Of a stretch of 30,230 nt of DNA, positions 14,059 to 21,475 are shown piece by piece. A model generated the notes under the pieces. The model was not told the DNA's origin and did not search any database. It saw nothing but the letters and a program-made list of their open reading frames with translations. Every line of letters begins with the position of its first letter. Position 1 is the first letter of the stretch. A program made the position numbers and the translations under genes. The DNA lies in NCBI GenBank assembly GCA_025997795.1, contig BNVB01000026.1:1-30230 (forward strand). The letters are read 5' to 3'. The stretch comes from Spirochaetia bacterium. Its GTDB lineage: Bacteria > Spirochaetota > Spirochaetia > Treponematales > Breznakiellaceae.

Positions 14059-14613
14059 ATGACAGAAGAAACTAAAGACATTATCGCCAGGGTGAAGGTG
14101 CTTAGGGAAATTGCCGAGATTTCCCAGGAAGAACTTTCCCGGGAATTGGGTTTTGACAGCGCCGAATATGCCCAATGGGAAACGGGAGAAAAGGATTTTC
14201 CCATCGGCGTGCTGGTAGAAATAGCCGCCCATTTTAAGATTGATCTTACCGAACTGATTAACGGCCGGCCTTCCCGGCTTACCAGCTACTGCATTACCAG
14301 GGCCGGTAAGGCTCCCGAGGTAAGCCGCCGGCCCATGTATACCTACTGGAATCTGGCCTACAAGTTCCACAACAAACGGGGCGAACCGTTTCTGGTGGAT
14401 GCCAATCCGGAAACAGAAAACAAACCCCTAAGCCTTAACACCCATCCGGGACACGAGTTTAATTATGTCCTGGAAGGGAAGCTCCTTATCTCTATTGGGG
14501 GCCACGAAGAAGAACTGGGTCCGGGGGATTCGGTCTATTATGATTCAAACGAACCCCATGGGATGAAAGCCCTGGGAGGACAACGGGCCCGGTTCCTGGC
14601 CCTGGTGTTGTAG
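14059..14613 (+). CDS. XRE-family regulator with C-terminal cupin domain
   Basis: A 184-residue two-domain regulator. Residues about 8-65 form an XRE helix-turn-helix: V-L-R-E-I-A-E-I-S-Q-E-E-L-S-R-E-L-G, then Y-A-Q-W-E-T-G-E and V-L-V-E-I-A-A-H-F. Residues about 110-184 form a cupin barrel with L-N-T-H-P-G-H-E-F-N-Y-V-L-E-G and G-P-G-D-S-V-Y-Y-D-S-N-E-P-H, which supply the usual His/Glu metal ligands and a small-molecule pocket. AGAGGAG lies five bases before the ATG; a GTG two codons upstream is possible. It is 18 bases from the acyl-CoA synthetase gene, so it probably senses a metabolite linked to that enzyme and controls this operon. Confidence 0.92.
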   Translation: MTEETKDIIARVKVLREIAEISQEELSRELGFDSAEYAQWETGEKDFPIGVLVEIAAHFKIDLTELINGRPSRLTSYCITRAGKAPEVSRRPMYTYWNLAYKFHNKRGEPFLVDANPETENKPLSLNTHPGHEFNYVLEGKLLISIGGHEEELGPGDSVYYDSNEPHGMKALGGQRARFLALVL

Positions 14614-14631
14614 TTTTACACAGGAGATTTT

Positions 14632-16335
14632 ATGAGTTTACTTGATACCTACCTGCCCCGGCAGGATTTTAGTTCCTACGAGGATTTTTACGCCAACTTT
14701 ACGGTGCATACACCGGACAATTTTAACTTTGCCTGGGATGTGATGGACGAACTGGCCCGGATAAAACCGGACGCCCCTGCCCTGGTGTGGTGCGATGAAA
14801 AAGGCGCCGAGGCGTCTTTTTCCTATGTCGATATCCAGCGCCTTTCCAACCAGGCTGCCACTATCCTTACCCAGGGTGGAATTGGCAAAGGCGATCCGGT
14901 AATGCTGGTCTTAAAACGCCACTGGGAATACTGGCCGGTCCTCTTGGCCCTCCACAAAATTGGCGCAGTGGCAATCCCTGCCACCCACCTCCTTACCTCC
15001 AAGGATATTGTGTACCGCTGTACTGCTGCGGATATCAAAGGGATTATTTCTGTTGACGAAGAAAAGATTATGACCGCCATAGACGATGCGGAACAAAAAC
15101 TTAAGGCCGAAACGGGTAAAACAACCTTAGCATACAAGGCTTTTATGCGTTCCGTTCATTCGGCGGAAGCCCCCGAAGGCGCTGCTGCAAAGGGCTGGAT
15201 AGACTTTAAGCCGCTTTTGGAAAAAGCTTCCCCGGATTTTCCCAAACCCAAAGCGGTTAATACCAACGCCGATACCATGCTGCTTTATTTTACCTCCGGT
15301 ACTACCGGTATGCCCAAGATGGTTCAGCATAACTTTGCCTATCCGCTGGGGCACCTTGCTACCGCCAAATACTGGCACCAGGTTAAGGAGGGGGGGCTCC
15401 ACCTTACCGTGGCGGATACCGGCTGGGCCAAAGCCGCCTGGGGGAAAATCTACGGCCAGTGGATTTGCGGCAGTGCGGTTTTTGTCTACGACTACGACCG
15501 CTTTGTGCCAGAGGATATGCTTAACGTGGTAACCAGCCACAGGGTTACCACGTTCTGCGCCCCCCCCACGGTGTACCGGTTCCTTATAAAAGAAGATCTT
15601 TCCAAGTGGGATTTTTCTGCCCTTAAAAACTGTACCGTAGCGGGGGAACCCCTGGAACCGGAAATCTACGAACAGTTCCGGCAGGCCACGGGAATAAAAC
15701 TGCGGGAATGTTACGGCCAGACGGAACTTACCGTTACGGTCTGCACCTATCCCTGGATGGAACCCAAGCCCGGTTCCATGGGAAGACCCGCCCCGGGTTA
15801 CGATATCGATCTGCTCCGGGAAGACGGCACATCCTGTGACATGGGCGAGGAAGGCCAGCTGGTGGTCCGCACGGACAAACGCAAACCCTGGGGTATGTTT
15901 GAAGCTTACTACCGGGACCCGGAATTAACCAAAAAAGTCTGGCACGACGGAATCTACTATACCGGCGACATGGCCTGGCGGGATGAAGACGGCTACCTCT
16001 GGTTTGTGGGCCGTTCCGATGATGTGATAAAAAGTTCCGGTTACCGCATCGGCCCCTTTGAGGTAGAAAGCGCCCTGGTGGAACATCCGGCGGTGCTGGA
16101 ATGTGCCATCACGGGAGTACCCGACCCTGAACGGGGAACGGTGGTAAAAGCAACGGTGATTTTGTCCAAAGGCTGGTCCGCCTCGGAAGAACTCAAGAAG
16201 GAACTGCAAAACCACGTTAAAAAGATCACCGCCCCCTACAAGTATCCCCGGATCGTAGAATTTGTAACGGAGCTTCCCAAAACGATCAGCGGTAAAATCC
16301 GCCGGGTCCAGATACGGGAAGGGGGCTCGTCATAA
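14632..16335 (+). CDS. AMP-forming acyl-CoA synthetase (acetyl/medium-chain type)
   Basis: A 567-residue member of the ANL adenylating family. It activates a carboxylic acid to an acyl-adenylate and then to the CoA thioester. The AMP-binding loop Y-F-T-S-G-T-T-G-M-P-K-M is near residue 220, E-C-Y-G-Q-T-E near 360, Y-Y-T-G-D near 440, and the hinge and C-terminal lysine region R-S-D-D-V-I-K-S-S-G-Y-R-I ... K-T-I-S-G-K-I-R-R are complete. Overall it resembles acetyl-CoA synthetase-like and medium-chain ligases rather than true Acs, which is about 650 residues. The substrate could be acetate, propionate or a longer acid. CAGGAG precedes the ATG. Its stop codon overlaps the proposed ATA start of citrate synthase, suggesting that its product feeds the next enzyme. 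Confidence 0.92.
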   Translation: MSLLDTYLPRQDFSSYEDFYANFTVHTPDNFNFAWDVMDELARIKPDAPALVWCDEKGAEASFSYVDIQRLSNQAATILTQGGIGKGDPVMLVLKRHWEYWPVLLALHKIGAVAIPATHLLTSKDIVYRCTAADIKGIISVDEEKIMTAIDDAEQKLKAETGKTTLAYKAFMRSVHSAEAPEGAAAKGWIDFKPLLEKASPDFPKPKAVNTNADTMLLYFTSGTTGMPKMVQHNFAYPLGHLATAKYWHQVKEGGLHLTVADTGWAKAAWGKIYGQWICGSAVFVYDYDRFVPEDMLNVVTSHRVTTFCAPPTVYRFLIKEDLSKWDFSALKNCTVAGEPLEPEIYEQFRQATGIKLRECYGQTELTVTVCTYPWMEPKPGSMGRPAPGYDIDLLREDGTSCDMGEEGQLVVRTDKRKPWGMFEAYYRDPELTKKVWHDGIYYTGDMAWRDEDGYLWFVGRSDDVIKSSGYRIGPFEVESALVEHPAVLECAITGVPDPERGTVVKATVILSKGWSASEELKKELQNHVKKITAPYKYPRIVEFVTELPKTISGKIRRVQIREGGSS

Positions 16336-17660
16336 ACAGGTACCTTAACGGCATTACCGGCAGCTCAACCATAGAGCCGGAACTGTACGACAGGTTTAAC
16401 GTCAAGCGGGGACTGCGAAATGCAGACGGCACCGGCGTCCTTGTGGGCCTTACCCGCATTGGCGATGTCCACGGTTACATTATCGACGAAGGGGAAAAGA
16501 TCCCCGTGGACGGTAAACTCTACTACCGGGGCATTGATGTAGAAGACCTGGTACAAAATGCCGAAGCGGAAAAACGTTTTGGCTTTGAAGAAACGGTGTA
16601 CCTCTTGCTCTTTGGTTCCCTGCCCAATAAAACCCAGCTGGGAGATTTTTGCGCCCTCATGGGTAACTCCCGGGCGCTGCCCAAAAATTTTGCCGAAGAT
16701 TCGATCATGAAGGCCCCGTCCCGGGACATTATGAACAAACTGGCCCGGTCGGTGCTTACCCTGTATTCCTACGACGAAGCGCCGGAAAACCGTTCGCCGG
16801 AAAACATACTGCGCCAGTGCCTGGAACTGATTGCCCGGTTCCCCACCATCGTGGCCTATTCCTATATGGCAAAAAAACATTACTACGACCACGAAAGCCT
16901 TATTATCCACATGCCCGATTCACATTGTTCCAGCGCCGAAAGTCTTCTTTCCCTCATCAGGCCGGACCAGCAGTATACCCATCTGGAGGCGGAAATTCTT
17001 GACCTTGCCCTTGTGCTCCACGCCGAACACGGCGGCGGCAACAATTCCACCTTTGCGGTACACCTGGTTTCTTCTGCCGATACGGACACCTTTTCCGCCG
17101 TTTCTGCGGGAATTGTTTCCCTTAAGGGTTACAAACACGGCGGCGCCAATATCAGAGTAATGGGCATGATGGATGAAATAAAAAAGAACGTAAAACGCTG
17201 GGACAGCGAAATAGAAGTGGCGGATTATCTGGAACGGATCCTCCGGGGAGAAGCCTGTGACGGTTCGGGACTTATCTACGGCCAGGGACATGCGGTTTAT
17301 ACCAAGAGCGATCCCCGGGCCGTACTGCTCCGGGACAAGGCCGCCCTCCTGGCGGAAGAAAAACGCCTAACCGATGAATTTAACCTTTACCGGCTTATCG
17401 AAAAACTTACCCCCGAAGTCTTTAAAAATGTAAAAGGTTCCGACAAGGTAATCTGCACCAATGTGGATTTTTATTCCGGCTTTGTGTATACAATGCTGGG
17501 AATACCCCCGGACCTGTATACCGCCCTTTTTGCCATAAGCCGGGTCGCCGGCTGGTGCGCCCACCGCATGGAAGAAATTATCACCGGCGGCAGGATTATC
17601 CGGCCCGCCTATAAGTGCGTACAAAAGCGGCTGGACTATACGCCGCTGGAAAAACGGTAA
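16332..17660 (+). CDS. Citrate synthase, with apparent non-canonical ATA start
   Basis: Condenses acetyl-CoA and oxaloacetate to citrate. Conserved blocks are V-K-R-G-L-R-N-A-D-G-T-G-V-L-V-G-L-T, catalytic-His regions H-A-E-H-G-G-G-N-N-S and K-G-Y-K-H-G-G-A-N, G-Q-G-H-A-V-Y, and N-V-D-F-Y-S-G for the catalytic Asp. The first in-frame standard start is GTG at 16443, which would remove I-E-P-E-L-Y-D-R-F-N-V-K-R-G-L-R-N, conserved in this subfamily. The frame is open back to a TAA at 16293 with no ATG, GTG or TTG. ATA at 16332-16334 overlaps the previous TAA (16333-16335), lies seven bases after AGGGGG and yields I/M-N-R-Y-L-N-G-I-T, 442 residues, a normal length. The enzyme call is firm; the start is inferred. 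Expression may be low, or the ATA may be an ATG changed by mutation or sequencing error. Confidence 0.9.
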   Translation: MNRYLNGITGSSTIEPELYDRFNVKRGLRNADGTGVLVGLTRIGDVHGYIIDEGEKIPVDGKLYYRGIDVEDLVQNAEAEKRFGFEETVYLLLFGSLPNKTQLGDFCALMGNSRALPKNFAEDSIMKAPSRDIMNKLARSVLTLYSYDEAPENRSPENILRQCLELIARFPTIVAYSYMAKKHYYDHESLIIHMPDSHCSSAESLLSLIRPDQQYTHLEAEILDLALVLHAEHGGGNNSTFAVHLVSSADTDTFSAVSAGIVSLKGYKHGGANIRVMGMMDEIKKNVKRWDSEIEVADYLERILRGEACDGSGLIYGQGHAVYTKSDPRAVLLRDKAALLAEEKRLTDEFNLYRLIEKLTPEVFKNVKGSDKVICTNVDFYSGFVYTMLGIPPDLYTALFAISRVAGWCAHRMEEIITGGRIIRPAYKCVQKRLDYTPLEKR

Positions 17661-17667
17661 CAGTTTC

Positions 17668-18804
17668 TTGAAAATAGCCGGACTTCCGGTCCCAGAGAAA
17701 GGGAAAAATCTTTCCCCGGCGGGAAATGCCGGCACAGGACAAACGCGAAATGCCACCGGCCCGGTACCGGACACTGCTCCTGCGGCAAAAAACGCTGAGA
17801 TCCCAAAATCTGCCGGAGAGCCCGCCGCAAACCTGGCAAATCTTATCACCTCACTCAAACTGCCAGAGGACAAACTTTCCCGGTCGATCATCGCCTTTGC
17901 CCGTTTTTTTTCTCTTCCCCTGGAACCAAAGGCGCTTTATACCCTTAGGCAGGCAGCCCTTGGCCCTGGCAGGAAATGGGGAGAAGCCGCCGCTTTGGCT
18001 GCCGCTGCGGCGGCAGATAAGGGCATACAACTGGAAGAAAATGCTCTGGCAGAATATGCCGCCGCCATAGATCCCAGACCCTCAAATGAGAGGGAAACTG
18101 CCAAACAGGCAAACAAGGATTTTAGCGGAAACCGCTGTTCCCCGGAAGAAAACCAGAGCAAAGGAGATGGCGAAACCGGGGGAAACAGCGGCGGCGGAAC
18201 AGACAGTTTCGGCGGTGAAGGCAATCCCGACAGCCCTGGAGGGCAAGGCGGACAAAGCGGGCAAGGCGGCGGGTCGGATCATGGCGGCAGGCCCGGCAAA
18301 AGAGCGGTCTCATTGCAGCATACGGCAAAGGCCATACTTGGGGAAAAACCCTTACTTGACCTAATCAACCGTATCCCCGGAAAAAACAGCCGCTGGGTGG
18401 TTATTCCCCTTAGTTTTACCCAGGAAGCGTTGGTTTTTACCGTTTCTTTGCGTATATTATTACCTGGAAACCTTGCTTTTTCCGGTTTTGAACGGATAAG
18501 CGCCGATATTAAAGTATCGCCGTGTACGGGAACTTCTGGTCCGGCTGCGCCAAATGAGCAGGAAGGGGAAAGGCGCTGGCTGATCACGCTGGAATGGTCC
18601 CGGCAGGCACTTGCCGGAGCGGAATTAAGCCTTTTTTCCGGTACAAAAGCGCGGTCCTTTACCCGGGCGGAAAAAGAGCGCCTGGGAGCGGAACTGGCAA
18701 AAACGCTGGGGCTGCCCCCGGACAGGGTGTTTATTCGGGACGAGGCCCAGCTTTTTAACGATTCGCGGAAAGATCACTTGCGATCGATAGATGAAACGGT
18801 GTAG
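17668..18804 (+). CDS. FliK-like/YlqG-like protein, probable flagellar hook-length-type accessory
   Basis: A 378-residue protein that starts with TTG seven bases after citrate synthase. The N-terminal 150 residues are Pro/Ala-rich with helical segments (L-K-L-P-E-D-K-L-S-R-S-I-I-A-F-A-R-F-F). Residues about 150-210 are a Gly/Ser/Asp/Gln-rich linker with G-G-Q-G-G-Q-S-G-Q-G-G-G. Residues about 225-378 are an alpha/beta domain (W-V-V-I-P-L-S-F ... L-I-T-L-E-W-S ... F-I-R-D-E-A-Q). This layout, a disordered N-terminus plus a compact C-terminal domain, and its position directly before flhX parallel the ylqG-ylqH pair of Bacillus, where the upstream gene is FliK-like. The FliK relation is inferred from layout and neighbourhood, not from a clear motif. 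There is no signal peptide. Confidence 0.6.
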   Translation: MKIAGLPVPEKGKNLSPAGNAGTGQTRNATGPVPDTAPAAKNAEIPKSAGEPAANLANLITSLKLPEDKLSRSIIAFARFFSLPLEPKALYTLRQAALGPGRKWGEAAALAAAAAADKGIQLEENALAEYAAAIDPRPSNERETAKQANKDFSGNRCSPEENQSKGDGETGGNSGGGTDSFGGEGNPDSPGGQGGQSGQGGGSDHGGRPGKRAVSLQHTAKAILGEKPLLDLINRIPGKNSRWVVIPLSFTQEALVFTVSLRILLPGNLAFSGFERISADIKVSPCTGTSGPAAPNEQEGERRWLITLEWSRQALAGAELSLFSGTKARSFTRAEKERLGAELAKTLGLPPDRVFIRDEAQLFNDSRKDHLRSIDETV

Positions 18805-18805
18805 T

Positions 18806-19111
18806 ATGGGTAACAAGGGAAAAAAGGCCGCCGCCATTGCCTATAACCCGCCCCAGCCGGCGCCGCTTTTGGTAGCTTCTGGCAAGGGCAGAGAAGCCGA
18901 ACGTATTTTGGCAGAGGCCCAAAAGGCGGGTATAACCATTGTGGAGGATCCGGGTCTGTCGGCCCTGCTTGAAGCAGTAGAGCCGGGGGATTATATTCCT
19001 CCCTGGTGTTGGGAAGCGGCGGCAAAGATCCTTGCGTTTGTATTTGCAAGGGAAAGTGAAAACCGGCAGTCCGGTTCTTTTGCCCGGGAATTTGGCATAA
19101 CAAATTCTTAA
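18806..19111 (+). CDS. flhX: FlhX: stand-alone FlhB C-terminal-domain protein
   Basis: A 101-residue protein matching the cytoplasmic export-switch domain of FlhB/YscU without the membrane part. It contains A-I-A-Y-N-P, then P-L-L-V-A-S-G-K-G-R-E-A-E-R-I, the hallmark V-E-D-P-G-L-S-A-L-L-E-A-V-E-P-G-D-Y-I-P-P and L-A-F-V-F-A. The N-P-T-H autocleavage site of FlhB is replaced by N-P-P-Q, so it is not expected to cleave. In other bacteria such proteins can partly substitute for the FlhB tail in the flagellar secretion switch. The start at 18806 lies one base after the previous stop; an in-frame ATG at 18791 would add five residues. Neither has a clear Shine-Dalgarno. Confidence 0.85.
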   Translation: MGNKGKKAAAIAYNPPQPAPLLVASGKGREAERILAEAQKAGITIVEDPGLSALLEAVEPGDYIPPWCWEAAAKILAFVFARESENRQSGSFAREFGITNS

Positions 19112-19144
19112 AGAGGCAAAAGAACAAGATAAGGGGCAATAGAG

Positions 19145-20353
19145 ATGAAAAAAATCTTAGTAAAAACCCTCCATCCGGGAATGGTTTTTTCCGCCCCGGT
19201 TTACATTGAAGGGAACAACCTTCTGGTTCCCGCAGGTATTGCCGTCCGTAAAAAAGACATAGACCATCTTGTAAAGTGGGGTTACGAAACAGTCTTTACC
19301 GAAGGTGATCCGGTGGTGGAAGCTCCCGATACAGGAACAGACGAACTTGAACCGGCAGCGGACCCTCTTGAAACTTCCGGTGGAATGGGCGGCGCAAAAA
19401 AGAAAAATGCCGGAACTGTTTTGTCTTTGACGGATGTTCAGGAAAACAAGAGCGCCTACCGCAGTTATATCGATCTTATTGAACGGCTTGATGCCGTTCT
19501 TTCCAATGTAGAATCGGGTATTTCCATAGAACCCCGGACCGTAGATAACCTGACCGGACGGCTTCTTCAAGCAGTGCGGGAAGAGCGGGAGCACATCATC
19601 GGTTTTATTCTGGGGGGCGAAGTTTCCGGCCATGTTTTGGCAAAGAATTCGGTTAATACCGCAATTTTATCAGCCCTTATCGCCATGGAACTTAAATTTA
19701 CCCACCACAAGGTAATGCAGGTTGTTACCGGCGCCCTGCTCCACGATGTGGGAATGCTCCGGCTGCCCAGGGAAATAACCGATAAATCCGGCGGTCTTTC
19801 CGATGCGGAAGTACAGCGTATGCAGGCACATTCCCTCTATGCTTATAAAATTATTACCAAGGAACTGCTCTATGCCGAAGATGTGGGCCTTGTGGCCCTC
19901 CAGCACCATGAACGCTGGGACGGCGAAGGGTACCCCCGGCGTATTTCCGGCCCGGACATTGACATGGGCGCCCGGATTGTATCGGTGGCCGATGCCTTTG
20001 AAGCGATGGTAAGTGAAAAACCATACCGCAATTCCATGATGGGCTACCAGGCCATGAAAAATCTGCTTTCCGACAATTCCCGGCGTTTTGATCCGGATGT
20101 GCTTAAGGCTTTTATCAAAACCATGGGTATTTACCCCATAGGGTCAATTATCCTGCTTAATAACGGGTCCATAGCCAGGGTAACGGAAGTACAGGGAGAT
20201 GCCCCCCTGCGGCCCCGGATCCGTATCCTCATCGACGAATTCGGTAAAATGTTTAAACAGGACGAAGGAGATGCCATCGATCTTCTTACCGAAAAAAGCC
20301 TTTTTATTGCCCGGGCGCTGGATCCCAGGGAGCTTTCAAAAAAACGTGGCTAA
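19145..20353 (+). CDS. HD-GYP domain protein, probable cyclic-di-GMP phosphodiesterase
   Basis: A 402-residue cytoplasmic protein. Residues about 1-60 are a small N-terminal domain common before HD-GYP (K-K-I-L-V-K-T-L-H-P-G-M-V-F-S-A-P-V), followed by an acidic/Gly linker at 60-92. The HD-GYP core spans about 165-330: H200-D201 in L-L-H-D-V-G-M, then H254-H255-E256 ... G262-Y263-P264 in H-H-E-R-W-D-G-E-G-Y-P, and D-A-F-E-A-M-V-S. The usual Lys in H-D-I-G-K is Met here, so activity should be tested. The family hydrolyses c-di-GMP. A diguanylate cyclase lies three genes downstream in the same run, so synthesis and breakdown are encoded together beside flagellar export genes. AAGGGG precedes the ATG. 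Confidence 0.93.
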   Translation: MKKILVKTLHPGMVFSAPVYIEGNNLLVPAGIAVRKKDIDHLVKWGYETVFTEGDPVVEAPDTGTDELEPAADPLETSGGMGGAKKKNAGTVLSLTDVQENKSAYRSYIDLIERLDAVLSNVESGISIEPRTVDNLTGRLLQAVREEREHIIGFILGGEVSGHVLAKNSVNTAILSALIAMELKFTHHKVMQVVTGALLHDVGMLRLPREITDKSGGLSDAEVQRMQAHSLYAYKIITKELLYAEDVGLVALQHHERWDGEGYPRRISGPDIDMGARIVSVADAFEAMVSEKPYRNSMMGYQAMKNLLSDNSRRFDPDVLKAFIKTMGIYPIGSIILLNNGSIARVTEVQGDAPLRPRIRILIDEFGKMFKQDEGDAIDLLTEKSLFIARALDPRELSKKRG

Positions 20354-20705
20354 TTCTGCCCGCCGCCTGGGTCCGGAAGGGGAATCCCTGGCTGCCGTAA
20401 TCCTGCAAAAGAAGGGTATGCGCCTTATTGGCCGGAATATCCGTTCCAAAACAGGGGAAATTGACCTGGTTTTTCTGGACGAGGGGGCGCTGGTTTTTGT
20501 AGAGGTTAAAAACTGGCCTGCCTATGGGCTGGAAAATCTGGCCTATGGAATAAACAAAAAAAAGCAGTACCGTATCATAGAAACTGCTAAGTATTTTCTT
20601 GCTACCCATCGAGAATATAATTATAGATCGATCAGGTTTGATGTCGTTCTTTTACGATCCGGGGAACCGGTTCACCTGATTTCGGCCTTTACGGAGTCCC
20701 TATGA
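20346..20705 (+). CDS. YraN/UPF0102 nuclease-like protein
   Basis: A 119-residue protein of the UPF0102 family, which has the restriction-endonuclease-like core: G-E-x-E-S-L-A-A near the start, then T-G-E-I-D-L-V-F-L-D and L-V-F-V-E-V-K. The D ... E-x-K triad (in E-I-D-L and V-E-V-K) is intact. YraN proteins are linked to DNA processing, but the substrate is unsettled. The frame is open from 20199, but GTG at 20346 gives the normal family length, starts inside the HD-GYP stop region (8-base overlap) and has GGGAG upstream. The stop overlaps the next ATG (ATGA). The family often sits near rnhB, ylqG and ylqH, which agrees with the neighbours here. Confidence 0.9.
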   Translation: MANSARRLGPEGESLAAVILQKKGMRLIGRNIRSKTGEIDLVFLDEGALVFVEVKNWPAYGLENLAYGINKKKQYRIIETAKYFLATHREYNYRSIRFDVVLLRSGEPVHLISAFTESL

Positions 20706-20875
20706 TTACGGCGGAAGAGAACATTTTTCCCTTGAAGAATGATATTCCGGACAGAATAACCCTTCTCAAACAAAAAATAGATGACAATGATTATTTATTT
20801 GAGGCTATACAACGGATTGCCCAGGTCTTGAGTAACGAAATTTCCGGGATTCCTGGTATGCGGCGGAGGAAGTAA
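20702..20875 (+). CDS. Small hypothetical protein, 57 residues
   Basis: A short open frame starts with ATG overlapping the yraN stop (ATGA) and ends at TAA directly before the next TTG start. The protein begins M-I-T-A-E-E-N-I-F and ends with basic M-R-R-R-K. It contains a central amphipathic helix (D-R-I-T-L-L-K-Q-K-I-D-D-N-D-Y-L-F-E-A-I) with no membrane segment, Cys or signal. Perfect packing between coupled genes supports it being real. I do not recognise the family. Confidence 0.65.
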   Translation: MITAEENIFPLKNDIPDRITLLKQKIDDNDYLFEAIQRIAQVLSNEISGIPGMRRRK

Positions 20876-21475
20876 TTGAACAACAGCCGGGGCAGACGCC
20901 CATTTAGAAAAGAAGGCTACAACCACAATCAGGAACGGCGGGAGCAGAATTCCCGGGATAAAGAGGAACGGGAAGTTAAAACTGGGGCCGGAGACTGGAA
21001 ACAGAGACGGGACGACCGGTTTCGGGGTCCCGAAACTGCCGGGCGGCCTGAAAGAAACCGGTTTCGTGATCGTTCGCTCCGGCCGGGACAAAGAGAAGTC
21101 AAATACGACAAAAACGGCATCCCCTATGAACGGTTCATCTGGACCGTTCCCCAGTTGAACACCGATCCGCTGCCTGCTCCGGATTGTGTCCGCTGCGGTA
21201 AGCCCATTACGGATATCCATGCTGCCCTGACGGACAGAAACGGCGAAGCTGTTCACTTTGACTGTGTTATGACGGAATTGGCAGAACATGAAACCCTGGA
21301 AGAAGGGGATACCCTTAGTTATATTGGCGGCGGACGCTTTGGTATTGTTCATTTTAACAATCCCGGCCGGGTCGAGACAAAAAAATTTACCATTAAGAAA
21401 ATTCTTGAATGGGAAAATAAGGAAAACCGGGCGGAATGGCGGGGTGTCATTGCCGACCACTACTCAATAACATGA
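20876..21475 (+). CDS. Conserved hypothetical with a C-x2-C / H-x2-C putative zinc site
   Basis: A 199-residue protein starting with TTG immediately after the preceding stop. Residues 1-80 are disordered and very rich in Arg, Glu, Asn and Gly (R-G-R-R-P-F-R-K ... R-P-E-R-N-R-F-R-D-R-S), as in RNA- or nucleic-acid-binding tails. Residues about 103-125 hold C-V-R-C-G-K-P-I followed by V-H-F-D-C, a likely structural zinc site. The rest is a small beta-rich domain (Y-I-G-G-G-R-F-G-I-V-H-F). The stop overlaps the next ATG by four bases. Nucleic-acid binding is inference from composition only; the family is unknown to me, though similar proteins exist in treponemes as far as I recall. Confidence 0.75.
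   Translation: MNNSRGRRPFRKEGYNHNQERREQNSRDKEEREVKTGAGDWKQRRDDRFRGPETAGRPERNRFRDRSLRPGQREVKYDKNGIPYERFIWTVPQLNTDPLPAPDCVRCGKPITDIHAALTDRNGEAVHFDCVMTELAEHETLEEGDTLSYIGGGRFGIVHFNNPGRVETKKFTIKKILEWENKENRAEWRGVIADHYSIT

Noticed and set aside
16443..17660. Citrate synthase starting at GTG 16443
   Set aside because: This would delete a conserved N-terminal block that is intact in the sequence, and there is no Shine-Dalgarno before that GTG.
20199..20345. Extended N-terminus for the YraN-like protein
   Set aside because: It would overlap the HD-GYP gene by over 150 bases and add residues absent from this short family; GTG at 20346 fits better.
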